DNA from: DASZFV01 sp035549075
GTDB taxonomy: Bacteria; Myxococcota_A; Polyangia; Fen-1088
Reading direction: 5' to 3'
Length of the DNA stretch: 64,000 nt
Assembly: GCA_035549075.1 (NCBI GenBank)
Contig: DASZRT010000075.1
Span: 46,946 to 110,945, forward strand
Shown: positions 29,052 to 36,975 of the stretch, piece by piece
Numbering within the stretch: the first letter of the stretch is position 1
Layout of the letters: each line of letters opens with the position of its first letter
Notes under the pieces: model-generated
The model's database searches: none
What the model was told of the DNA's origin: nothing
Seen by the model: only the letters and a program-made list of their open reading frames with translations
Made by a program: the position numbers and the translations under genes

Positions 29052-29824
29052 ACGCGCGCGCGTTTCTCGCCGACCTGCGCGTCGAGGTCGAGGGCCACGT
29101 CGGCGTGAACCACCCGCTGCTCGCGCGCCTCGCGCACGTGCCGTTCGCGCGCGAGGACTACCGGGTCATGGGCCTGCAGCACTACGCGCTCGTGGGACAC
29201 TTCACGTCGTACTTGGAGCGCTTGCTGCCGCGCGCGCCCGACTCGGAGGCGAAGCAGTGGATCGCCAAGGTGCTCGTCAACGAGTACGGCGAGGGCTCCG
29301 ACGGCAAGGATCACGCCGAGCTCTACCGCGGCTTCTTGCTGGCGACGGGCGCGGCGGCGGGCGAGGAGCGCGAGACGCCGCTGCACCCCGACGTCACCGG
29401 CTTCGTCACCGAGCACCGCCGCATCTGCGCCGAAGAGTCGTTCCTCGCGGGCCTGGGCGCCGTCGGCCCCGGACACGAGTGGACGATCCCGCGCATGTTC
29501 ACGCGCATCGTCCGCGGCCTGCGGCGCGCCGGCTTCGCCGAGCCCGAGATCCTCTATTTCACGCTGCACCAAGAGCAGGACATCGACCACGGCCTGTGGC
29601 TCGAAGAGGCGCTCGCGCGCTACGCCGACACGGCCGACGCGCAGGCGCAAATTCGCCGGGGCGCGCTGCTGTCGCTCGAAGCCCGCGCGCGGTTCTGGAG
29701 CGGCGTGCAGGCGAAGATCGTCCGCTGGCGCCAGCCGAAGAACGTCCACCTTCGCTCCCAAGGGCACACGCCGCGCACGGGGCGCGAGCGGACGTTGGCC
29801 GAGTTCCTCGAGGCGCGCGCGTGA
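29048..29824 (+). CDS. Haem-oxygenase-like diiron redox enzyme
   Basis: A 258-residue all-helical protein of the iron-containing redox enzyme (HDO/TENA-like) superfamily. Candidate metal ligands are in NEYGEGSDGKDHAELY (E79, E82, H89) and HQEQDIDHG (H174, D178, H181), the expected Glu-His and His-Asp-His pattern. Relatives such as UndA, SznF and CADD use a dinuclear iron centre and O2 to cleave, hydroxylate or oxidise substrates. The GTG start overlaps the radical SAM stop as GTGA, and the 3' end overlaps the MBL gene the same way. It presumably works on the product or precursor of the radical SAM enzymes. Confidence 0.85.
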   Translation: MNARAFLADLRVEVEGHVGVNHPLLARLAHVPFAREDYRVMGLQHYALVGHFTSYLERLLPRAPDSEAKQWIAKVLVNEYGEGSDGKDHAELYRGFLLATGAAAGEERETPLHPDVTGFVTEHRRICAEESFLAGLGAVGPGHEWTIPRMFTRIVRGLRRAGFAEPEILYFTLHQEQDIDHGLWLEEALARYADTADAQAQIRRGALLSLEARARFWSGVQAKIVRWRQPKNVHLRSQGHTPRTGRERTLAEFLEARA

Positions 29825-30591
29825 ACCCCGTCGCCGAGACGGGGGCGCCGCTCGCCAATCCCTGGCGCGAGGGGCTGCACCACATCGGGAACTCGACGCA
29901 CTGGATCGTGCTCGAGGGCGTCCGCATCGTCACAGACCCGTGGCTCGGCGAGCCGGCCGACGGGTTGCTCCACCACAGCACGCCGCCGTCGCCGTTGCCG
30001 CGCGAGCCCGACGTCGTGCTCGTGACCCACGCGCACGAAGATCACTTCGATCCGCTCGCGCTCCGGCGCCTGTCCCCGCTGGCGGCCGTGCTCGTGCCCA
30101 CGGCGGCGATGGCGCGGGCCGTGCGCGCGCTCGGCTTCGGCGAGGTCCACGTCGTCACGCCGGGCCAGCGGCTCGGGAGCTTGCGCGGCCTCACGATCGA
30201 CGTCGTGCGGGGCCGGCACACCGTGCGTGAGGTGTGCTACCGCGTCGCGCGCAAGGGCCGAGCCTTCTTCTTCGCCGGAGACTCGAAGCTGACGCCCGAG
30301 ATCGAGGCCGTGGCGCGCGCGGGGGACACGCCGTTCGTCGTCCTTCCGGGCGAGCGCTCGCGCCTGTTCGGCCGCCGCGTCGGCATGAGCCCCGAGGAGG
30401 CGATCGCGCTCGCCGGCCGCTTCGGCGCGCGCCGCGCCGTGCTCTCCCACCACGAGCACCGCGCGACGGCGCCCGCGCCTTGGCGCTGGATCGTGCGCGT
30501 GCCACCCGTCGACCCCGCCGAGTTCCCGCCGTGGTTCACGGTGCCGAAGCCCGGCGAGCACGTCGCATTCCCCTGGGAGGCACCGTCATGA
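29821..30591 (+). CDS. MBL-fold metallohydrolase (UlaG-like)
   Basis: A 256-residue metallo-beta-lactamase-fold protein. It has GNSTHWIVLEGVRIVTDPWL at the N-terminus, metal motif H70-A-H72-E-D74-H75 (THAHEDHFD), a further His in RGRHTV, FFAGDS and LSHHEH. The short beta-lactamase_2/3 layout is that of UlaG-like and NAPE-PLD-like hydrolases, which act on lactones, phosphodiesters or similar bonds. It sits between the diiron enzyme (GTGA overlap) and the second radical SAM gene (ATGA overlap). A C-terminal insert rich in Pro and Trp (PWRWIVRVPPVDPAEFPPW) may shape the substrate pocket. Confidence 0.88.
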   Translation: MNPVAETGAPLANPWREGLHHIGNSTHWIVLEGVRIVTDPWLGEPADGLLHHSTPPSPLPREPDVVLVTHAHEDHFDPLALRRLSPLAAVLVPTAAMARAVRALGFGEVHVVTPGQRLGSLRGLTIDVVRGRHTVREVCYRVARKGRAFFFAGDSKLTPEIEAVARAGDTPFVVLPGERSRLFGRRVGMSPEEAIALAGRFGARRAVLSHHEHRATAPAPWRWIVRVPPVDPAEFPPWFTVPKPGEHVAFPWEAPS

Positions 30592-32210
30592 AGATCTTGT
30601 TCGTCGCCACGCGCAAGAACTCGCGCCCCGAAGATCGCGAGCTCTACGAGATGGACTTCATGACGCGCGTGCTGGGCTTCAAGCGCTCGCTCGCCGACTT
30701 GGGCCTGCTCACCGTCGCCGCTTGCACGCCCGAGGACGTCGAGGTCGAGATCGTCGACGAGTACCTCGAGCCGATTCCCTACGACACGGACGCCGATCTC
30801 GTCGCGCTCTCTGCGAAGACGTCCTGCGTGACCCACGCCTACGAGGTGGCGGCCGAGTTTCGCCGCCGCGGGCGCAAGGTCGTGCTCGGCGGCATCCACG
30901 CCTCGCTGCGGCCCGACGAGGCGCTCGAGCACGTCGATCACGTCGTCGTCGGCGAGGCCGAGCGCAGCTGGCCCGCGTTCGTGCGCGCCTTCGCGCGGGG
31001 CGAGGCGCCGCGCCTGCAGCCCGACGACGGCTTCCCGCCCATGAGCGAGATCCCGCCGCCCGCGTGGCGCGGCGTCGATCACGCGCAGTACCTCTTTCAC
31101 CAGATCCAGACGACGCGCGGCTGTCCGTTCAAGTGCCGCTTCTGCAGCGTCCCCGACATCTCGGGCTCGACCTTTCGCTTCAAGCCCGTCGAGTGCGTCG
31201 TGCGCGAGCTCGCGGCGCTGCCGCGCGCGGGCCGCCTGCGCGAGCGCATGAAGGCGACCTACGTCGTCGACGACAACTTCATCTCGAAGGTGCCGTACAC
31301 CAAAGATCTGTTGCGCGCTTTCGCGCCCCTCTACGCCGCGGGCGAGCTCGGCGAATGGTCGGCGGAGACGACGCTCAACGTCGCGCGCGACGAGGAGATG
31401 CTCGACCTCTTCCGCGACGCCGGTTGCTCCACGCTCATCATCGGCTTCGAGTCCGTCTCCGAGGCGACGCTGCTGACGATGGACAAGAAGGTGAACTTTT
31501 GTCTGACGTTCCAGGACGCGATCGCGCGCATCCACGAGCGCGGCATGGCGATCGTCGGCAACTTCATCGTGGGCTTCGACACGGACACGCTGTCGGTGTT
31601 CCGCGACACGCTGAGGTTCATCGACGACAACGCGATCCTGTATCCGTTCTTCAGCATCCTGACGCCCATGCCCGGCACCGCGCTGCACGACGAGTTCCGC
31701 GCCGCGAACCGGCTCGACCACCTGGATTGGGCGCGCTACGACACCCGGCACGTCGTCTACGAGCCGCGCCACATGACCCGCGAGCAGCTCATGGACGGCT
31801 ACGTCTACCTGTTCGAGCAGGCCTACGCGACGACGGCCGCGCTCGATCGCCTCGAGGCGTATTGGCGGCGCTACCGGCAACGGCGCTCGGGGGCGCTCGA
31901 GAACGCGTTCATCAAGTGGCGCCTGCGTCCGTTCCGTCGCGAGGGCACGGCGCGCTTTCAGGCGCTGATGCGTGAGGGGTGGTCGCGGCTCGCGGCGCGC
32001 GGGATCAACTCCGACGTCGCGCAGCTCCTCTACTACTACGACTCGGCGCACTTCGTGGACTACCTCGACCGTTACAAATCCCCGGCCTATGCCGAAAACG
32101 TGCGCATCTTCAGAGGTGAGCTCGATGCGCCCGTCGACGCGCAGCTCGCGCGCAAGCAGTGGCAGCGCGGCCGCAAGTCGTTGCCCGTCGTGACGAGCTC
32201 GCCCGGCTGA
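30588..32210 (+). CDS. B12-binding-domain radical SAM protein (second)
   Basis: A 540-residue protein with an N-terminal cobalamin-binding-type domain (ILFVATRKNSR, LSAKTSCVTHAYEVAAEF, VVLGGIHASLRPDEAL) and a radical SAM core with the cluster at C179, C183 and C186 (TRGCPFKCRFC). YVVDDNFIS, LIIGFESVSEATL, GNFIVGFDTD and LTPMPGT follow the family order. The C-terminal 150 residues are basic and aromatic (LEAYWRRYRQRR, LLYYYDSAHFVDYLDRYK) and end RKSLPVVTSSPG. The ATG has GGGAGG upstream and overlaps the MBL stop as ATGA. It is the last gene of the tightly coupled operon. Confidence 0.92.
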   Translation: MKILFVATRKNSRPEDRELYEMDFMTRVLGFKRSLADLGLLTVAACTPEDVEVEIVDEYLEPIPYDTDADLVALSAKTSCVTHAYEVAAEFRRRGRKVVLGGIHASLRPDEALEHVDHVVVGEAERSWPAFVRAFARGEAPRLQPDDGFPPMSEIPPPAWRGVDHAQYLFHQIQTTRGCPFKCRFCSVPDISGSTFRFKPVECVVRELAALPRAGRLRERMKATYVVDDNFISKVPYTKDLLRAFAPLYAAGELGEWSAETTLNVARDEEMLDLFRDAGCSTLIIGFESVSEATLLTMDKKVNFCLTFQDAIARIHERGMAIVGNFIVGFDTDTLSVFRDTLRFIDDNAILYPFFSILTPMPGTALHDEFRAANRLDHLDWARYDTRHVVYEPRHMTREQLMDGYVYLFEQAYATTAALDRLEAYWRRYRQRRSGALENAFIKWRLRPFRREGTARFQALMREGWSRLAARGINSDVAQLLYYYDSAHFVDYLDRYKSPAYAENVRIFRGELDAPVDAQLARKQWQRGRKSLPVVTSSPG

Positions 32211-32261
32211 ACGCCGAATCATTCGCGCTCCTCCGGAGTCTCAAGATCGGAGGTTGTCATC

Positions 32262-32651
32262 ATGAAACGCATCGGCTTGATGTTCGCGGTTCCCTTGGCG
32301 GCGCTCGTGATCGGCATCGCGGCGCCTCGCGCGGCTGAGGCCGCTGGTTGGCGTGGCGGTGGCGGCGGTGGTCACGCGGCCGCGCCGGCGCACGGCGGCG
32401 GATGGCGCGGCGCGCCCGCTGGTCACACTCATGCCCCCGCCTACGGCGGTCGCAGCTACGTCGGTGGCGGTTACGGGCACGGCTATTACGCCCCGCATGC
32501 CGCCGTTGGCCACTGGGGCTATCACGGCGGCGTCCGCGTTTGGCTCGGCGTCCCGACGGTTCGTCCCTACGCCGGTTGGGTGTGGACGCCTGGCCAATGG
32601 GTCTGGGACGGTTATCAGTGGGTCTGGCAGGAGGGTTACTGGGCGCCTTGA
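32262..32651 (+). CDS. Secreted Gly/His/Tyr/Trp-rich YXWGXW-like protein
   Basis: A 129-residue protein. A signal peptide (KRIGLMFAVPLAALVIGIAA, cleavage likely after RAAEAA) is followed by a Gly/His-rich region and a C-terminal aromatic part (WVWTPGQWVWDGYQWVWQ) that matches YXWGXW-repeat proteins. Those are exported or outer-membrane-associated small proteins of unclear function. It has its own GGAGG ribosome binding site and begins 51 bp after the second radical SAM gene on the same strand, so read-through is possible. Its 3' end overlaps the convergent EAL gene by 16 bp. Confidence 0.85.
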   Translation: MKRIGLMFAVPLAALVIGIAAPRAAEAAGWRGGGGGGHAAAPAHGGGWRGAPAGHTHAPAYGGRSYVGGGYGHGYYAPHAAVGHWGYHGGVRVWLGVPTVRPYAGWVWTPGQWVWDGYQWVWQEGYWAP

Positions 32652-34537
32652 GCGGTGCCCGGCGCGGGCGCGTCGTGATCGGCGCCGTGCTCGAGCGTCT
32701 CGACGCTCGCGTGGAAGCGGCGCCGTTCGAACAGGTAGCCGCTCACGCCTTCGCGGGCGGTGCTTTCTTTGACCTTGCGCTTGAGCGACGACGCGAGCTG
32801 CGCGAGCGCGCCCGGGTGCTCCATCTCTTGAACGACGTCGCCTTGGACGACGGCGACCGAGAGCGTGACGAGCGGGACGTTGACGGTGTTGCCCTTGCGG
32901 TCGACGGCGACGAAGTAGCCGCGTTGCAGATCGTTGGCGTCGAACAGCTCGCGCTTCTCCTCGTCGAACTGCCGGCAGATGGCCTGCACGAGGTCGGTGG
33001 CGACCTCGACGGGTGAGACGACGACGAAGTCGTCGCCGCCGATGTGCCCGAGCCGCGCGGCGCTGGCGTTCTTCGCGAGGGCGCGCGACAGCACGCGCGC
33101 CGCGCAGCGGATCATCTCGTCGCCGCGCAAGAAGCCGTAGCAGTCGTTGTACTCCTTGAAGCGATCGAGGTCGGCGTAGACGACGGAGGCGCCGCGCTGG
33201 TCGATGGCCTCGAGGATCCACCGCTCGATCGTGCGGTTGCCGGGCAGACCCGTCAGCGGGCTGCAGCTCTGCGCCGATTGCACCTCGAGCGACGTCGACC
33301 GCATGATGAGCTGGCGGATCGTGACCGACCCGATGAGGACGCCCTGCGCGTTGACGACGAGCACGGGGTCGTAGATCTCTTCGGGCGGCCGCTCCATGGC
33401 GAGCTTGGCGAGGGCCGGGATGCTCATCGAGTCCTCGACGACGAGCGGCGTCGGGTTCGCCGCCTCCTCGGCGGGCTTCCATTGGAAGAGGTGGTAGCCG
33501 ACGGGGCCGCCCGTCTTCGCGTAGTAAGCGCGGCGCGTGATGAGGCCTGTCGGGCGATCGTCGCGCACGACGACGACGTGGTCGACGTTCGGCTCCTTGC
33601 GGAACATGCGGTCGATGTCCTCGCCGCGCTTCTCGCGCTCGCGCAGAGTCGCGCAGCGGATCACGAGCGGGCCGACGGCCTCGTTCAGATCGGCCTCGCG
33701 ATAGTTGAACTGCCGCATGATCTGCCGCAGCTGCAGGCGCACGTTCGTCGCCGGCTCGGCGGGCGAGGGCGCGGGACGGCCCAGTAGGTAGCCCTGCGCG
33801 TAGCGGACGCCGAAGCGCGCCAGCGTCTCGAGCTCGTCCCACGTCTCGACGCCCTCGGCGATGAGCGCGGCGTCGACGCTGCCGGCGAACGCGACGAGCG
33901 ACTTCAGCAAGTGCTGCTTGTAGGCGTGGCGGTGGATGTCGCGCGACAGCGACATGTCGAGCTTGAGGAAGTGCGGCGAGCATGTCACGAGCGTCACGAG
34001 GCCCGAGTGTCCCGCGCCGAAGTCGTCGAGCGCGATGCGGAAGCCTTGCTGGACGTAGTCGCGGATGTGCCGCTCGAAGCCCTCGTAGTCGACGATCGAC
34101 TCGCGCTCGGTTATCTCCATCACGAGGTTCGACTGCTCGAGGCCGTAGCGCGCGAGGTCGGTCTGCAGCGCGCCGCCGTTCGGCCCCTCGGTGCTGATGA
34201 CGTGCGGGCTGACGTTGAGGAAGTAACGCTTGCGCGACAGGCCGGCCGGCAGCCGCGCGATCGTGCGAAAGGCCACGCGGCGGCAAGCGTTCTCGAGGTC
34301 GTGCGACAAGCCTAGGCGCTCGGCGGCGCCGAACATCTCGGACGGCGTCGGCATGAACGCCGGTCCGCGCGACAGCACCTCCCAGGCGATCGTCGAGCCG
34401 TGGTGCAGGTCGACGATCGGCTGGAAGTGCGAGGTGACGAGATCGTTCTCGGTGATCTCGACCAGGGCCTCGTAGAGGTCTCGGGCGGCGGCGCCCGGCG
34501 GCGGCGCGATGCTGTTCGGTCCTTCTCCCGTCGTCAT
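32636..34537 (-). CDS. EAL-CBS-GGDEF cyclic-di-GMP protein
   Basis: About 633 residues. The EAL domain (residues 15-265) has WEVLSRG in place of the EAL motif but keeps MEITERES, ALDDFGAGHSG and IAEGVET, so phosphodiesterase activity is likely. The middle (300-425) resembles a CBS pair (VDHVVVVRDDRPTGLITRR, PVLVVNAQGVLIGSVTIRQL). The C-terminal GGDEF domain has GGDDF, a substitution at the metal-binding Glu that may reduce diguanylate cyclase activity. There are no membrane segments. The start is the ATG before TTGEGPNS. It probably couples a nucleotide bound by the CBS pair to c-di-GMP turnover. Confidence 0.9.
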   Translation of the reverse strand: MTTGEGPNSIAPPPGAAARDLYEALVEITENDLVTSHFQPIVDLHHGSTIAWEVLSRGPAFMPTPSEMFGAAERLGLSHDLENACRRVAFRTIARLPAGLSRKRYFLNVSPHVISTEGPNGGALQTDLARYGLEQSNLVMEITERESIVDYEGFERHIRDYVQQGFRIALDDFGAGHSGLVTLVTCSPHFLKLDMSLSRDIHRHAYKQHLLKSLVAFAGSVDAALIAEGVETWDELETLARFGVRYAQGYLLGRPAPSPAEPATNVRLQLRQIMRQFNYREADLNEAVGPLVIRCATLREREKRGEDIDRMFRKEPNVDHVVVVRDDRPTGLITRRAYYAKTGGPVGYHLFQWKPAEEAANPTPLVVEDSMSIPALAKLAMERPPEEIYDPVLVVNAQGVLIGSVTIRQLIMRSTSLEVQSAQSCSPLTGLPGNRTIERWILEAIDQRGASVVYADLDRFKEYNDCYGFLRGDEMIRCAARVLSRALAKNASAARLGHIGGDDFVVVSPVEVATDLVQAICRQFDEEKRELFDANDLQRGYFVAVDRKGNTVNVPLVTLSVAVVQGDVVQEMEHPGALAQLASSLKRKVKESTAREGVSGYLFERRRFHASVETLEHGADHDAPAPGTAQGAQ

Positions 34538-34619
34538 GCGCGTTACCGCTCGGGACCAGCGTAAGGCTCCAGGGCGGTGTCCCGTGCGACAGGATGGAAA
34601 ACACGTAAGCGCGGGCGCG

Positions 34620-34631
34620 CCCACATGTGGG
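34620..34631. promoter_or_regulatory. Perfect 12-bp palindrome CCCACATGTGGG
   Basis: It lies in the 118-bp gap between the EAL gene start and the polyphosphate kinase stop. A candidate dimeric-repressor operator for the EAL gene; no other promoter element is clear. Confidence 0.3.
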
Positions 34632-34655
34632 ACAGAAGTCGCCGCGCGACCGCCG

Positions 34656-36911
34656 TCAGTTCGTCAGGTCGCTGGGCTCGCTGCCGCCGGCATCGCGGGC
34701 TTTTCCGTCGCGCTTTGCGGGCTTCGCGGCGGGCGCGGCCGCTGGCGCCTCCGCAGGCGCGTCGTCGAGCGCGCCCGTGAGGACGTCTTGCTGAGCCTGG
34801 CGCGTCTTGGCGCCCGCCGGGCAGGTGCGCCGCGTGTAACGACCCTCGGCGTCCATGTCCCAGACGCTGGCGTTGTCGGCCAGGGCGGGGCGGAGCACCT
34901 CTCGGTGCAACCGTTCGCGCAACGGCACGGCGAGCACGGGCACCATGATCTCGACGCGCCGGTGCAGGTTGCGCGGCATCCAGTCGGCCGACGACAAGAA
35001 GTACTCGGTGTCGGCCTGGCCGGGCTCGCCGAACACGAAGATGCGCTCGTGCTCGAGGAAGCGGCCCACGATCGAGAACACGCGGATGTTCTCGGACACG
35101 CCGGGGACGCCGGGCCGCAGGCAGCAGATGCCGCGGACGCACAGGTCGATCGACACGCCGGCGCGCGAGGCGCGGTACAGCGCCTGGATCACGGGCACGT
35201 CGACCAGAGAGTTCAGCTTGGCGAAGATGTGGCCCTTGCCACCGGCGCGCGCCTTCTCGGCCTGCGCGTCGATCTTCGCGAGGAACGTGTCGGCCAGGGT
35301 GATGGGCGCGACCGCGAGGCGGCGGTAGCGCGGCTTCTTCGAGAAGCCCGACAGCGAGTTGAAGAGGTCTGAGACGTCCTCGCCGATCTCGGTGTTGGCC
35401 GTGAACATCCCGACGTCGGTGTAGAGGCGCGCCGTCGACGCGTTGTAGTTGCCGGTCGAGACGTGGACGTAGCGGCGCAGGCCGTCGCTCTCTTGCCGCA
35501 CGACGAGAACGACCTTGGCGTGCGTCTTCGAGGCGGCGCGGCCGAAGAACACGTGCGCGCCCGCGCGCTCGAGCGCGCGCGCCCAGGCGATGTTGTTCTC
35601 TTCGTCGAAGCGCGCCTTGATCTCGATCGAGACGGCGACCTGCTTGCCCTTCTCGGCGGCGCTCACGAGCGCGCGCACGGCCTCGGCGTTCGTGCCGGCG
35701 CGGTAGAGCGTCATCTTGATGGCGAGGACCTTGGGGTCGTCGGCGGCCTGGCGCAGGAAATCGAGCACGGCGCCGAACGAGTCGTACGGGTGGTGCAGCA
35801 GGATGTCGCGCTGGCGGATCGCCGCGAAGAGGTCGCGCCCGTCGGCGAGCTCGGGCGGAACACGCGAGGCGAAGGGCGCGTCGCGCAGCTCGGGGCGCGA
35901 CAGCGACGCCAGCTCGAACAGCGACGCGAGGCCGAGCGGCCCGGCCGACGCGTAGGCGTCCTCCTCGTCGATCTCGAGCTTCTCGAGCAGCATGCGGCGA
36001 ATGCGATCGGGCACGCCCGCGGCCACCTCGAGGCGCACGCACGCGCCGAAGCGGCGCTGGCGGATCTCGCGGTCGACGGCCGAGAGCAGGTCGTGCGCCT
36101 CGTCCTCGAGGATGTCGATGTCCATGTCGCGCGTGACGCGGAACGGGTAGCAGCTGAGGATCTCGAGGCCGGGAAACAGGTCGTCGAGGTTGGCGGCGAT
36201 GAGCTGCTCGAGCGGCAGGAAGTCCTGCGTGTTGCCGTCGGTGGCGACGCTCGCGGCGACGGCGTTGAGCGACACGAAGCGCGGCAGGCTCTCGGGCACC
36301 TTCACGCGCGCGAACTTGCGCTCGCCCGTGTCGGGGTCGCGCGCCTCGACGGCCAGCGAGAGCGACAGGTTCGACAGAAACGGGAAAGGGTGGCCCGGGT
36401 CGACGGCGAGCGGCGTGAGCACGGGGAACACGGCGCTGCGGAAGTAGCGGCGCGCCTCGCGCTTGACGTCGGCGTGCAGGTCCTTCCAGTCGCGCAGGTG
36501 GAGGCCTCGCGCCGCGAGCGCCGGCAAGATCTCGTCGGCGAGCAGCCGCTCGGCCTGCTGCACCTGCTTGCGCACGACCTGGTGAATCTGCGTGAGCTGA
36601 TCGCGAGGCGAGAGCCCGTCGGGCGTCGCTTCGATGATGGCGTTGGCCTCGAGCTGCTCGTGCAGGCCCGAGACGCGGATCATGAAGAACTCGTCGAGGT
36701 TCGCCGCGTGGATCGCGAGGAACTTGAGGCGCTCGAGCAGCGGCCAGCCCTCGGCCGGCGGCTCACCGGCGGCGGGCGCGGGTGGGGTGAGCGCTTGCCC
36801 GAGCACGCGGTCGTTGAAGGCCAGCCACGACAGCTCTCGGTTGATGTAGAGCGCGCGATCCGTCAGCTCGGGCGACGCGGCGGCATTCGGGGCCTCGGCT
36901 TCGTTGCTCAC
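34656..36911 (-). CDS. ppk1: Polyphosphate kinase 1
   Basis: A 751-residue PPK1 that makes polyphosphate from ATP. It has the N-terminal domain (INRELSWLAFNDRVL, ANLDEFFMIRV), head domain with HPYDSF, the PLD-like catalytic parts MTLYRAGTN and the autophosphorylated His in VHVSTGNYN, then KARFDEENNIAW and GICCLRPGVPG. The start is taken as the GTG of VSNEAEAP, shortly before the conserved N-terminus. The tail beyond residue 700 is Ala/Pro/Lys-rich and disordered. It is monocistronic, and the stop is followed by the EAL gene on the same strand. Confidence 0.95.
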   Translation of the reverse strand: MSNEAEAPNAAASPELTDRALYINRELSWLAFNDRVLGQALTPPAPAAGEPPAEGWPLLERLKFLAIHAANLDEFFMIRVSGLHEQLEANAIIEATPDGLSPRDQLTQIHQVVRKQVQQAERLLADEILPALAARGLHLRDWKDLHADVKREARRYFRSAVFPVLTPLAVDPGHPFPFLSNLSLSLAVEARDPDTGERKFARVKVPESLPRFVSLNAVAASVATDGNTQDFLPLEQLIAANLDDLFPGLEILSCYPFRVTRDMDIDILEDEAHDLLSAVDREIRQRRFGACVRLEVAAGVPDRIRRMLLEKLEIDEEDAYASAGPLGLASLFELASLSRPELRDAPFASRVPPELADGRDLFAAIRQRDILLHHPYDSFGAVLDFLRQAADDPKVLAIKMTLYRAGTNAEAVRALVSAAEKGKQVAVSIEIKARFDEENNIAWARALERAGAHVFFGRAASKTHAKVVLVVRQESDGLRRYVHVSTGNYNASTARLYTDVGMFTANTEIGEDVSDLFNSLSGFSKKPRYRRLAVAPITLADTFLAKIDAQAEKARAGGKGHIFAKLNSLVDVPVIQALYRASRAGVSIDLCVRGICCLRPGVPGVSENIRVFSIVGRFLEHERIFVFGEPGQADTEYFLSSADWMPRNLHRRVEIMVPVLAVPLRERLHREVLRPALADNASVWDMDAEGRYTRRTCPAGAKTRQAQQDVLTGALDDAPAEAPAAAPAAKPAKRDGKARDAGGSEPSDLTN

Positions 36912-36975
36912 GGCCGCCAGTATGCTAGCCGCGCGCGACGGCGTCGAAAACGTCAGGTGACATCGAGGTGTCGCT

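Noticed and set aside
32262..32651. Calling the YXWGXW protein a radical SAM RiPP precursor
   Set aside because: It has a normal signal peptide and belongs to a widespread family not tied to radical SAM enzymes. Kept only as a low-interest possibility.
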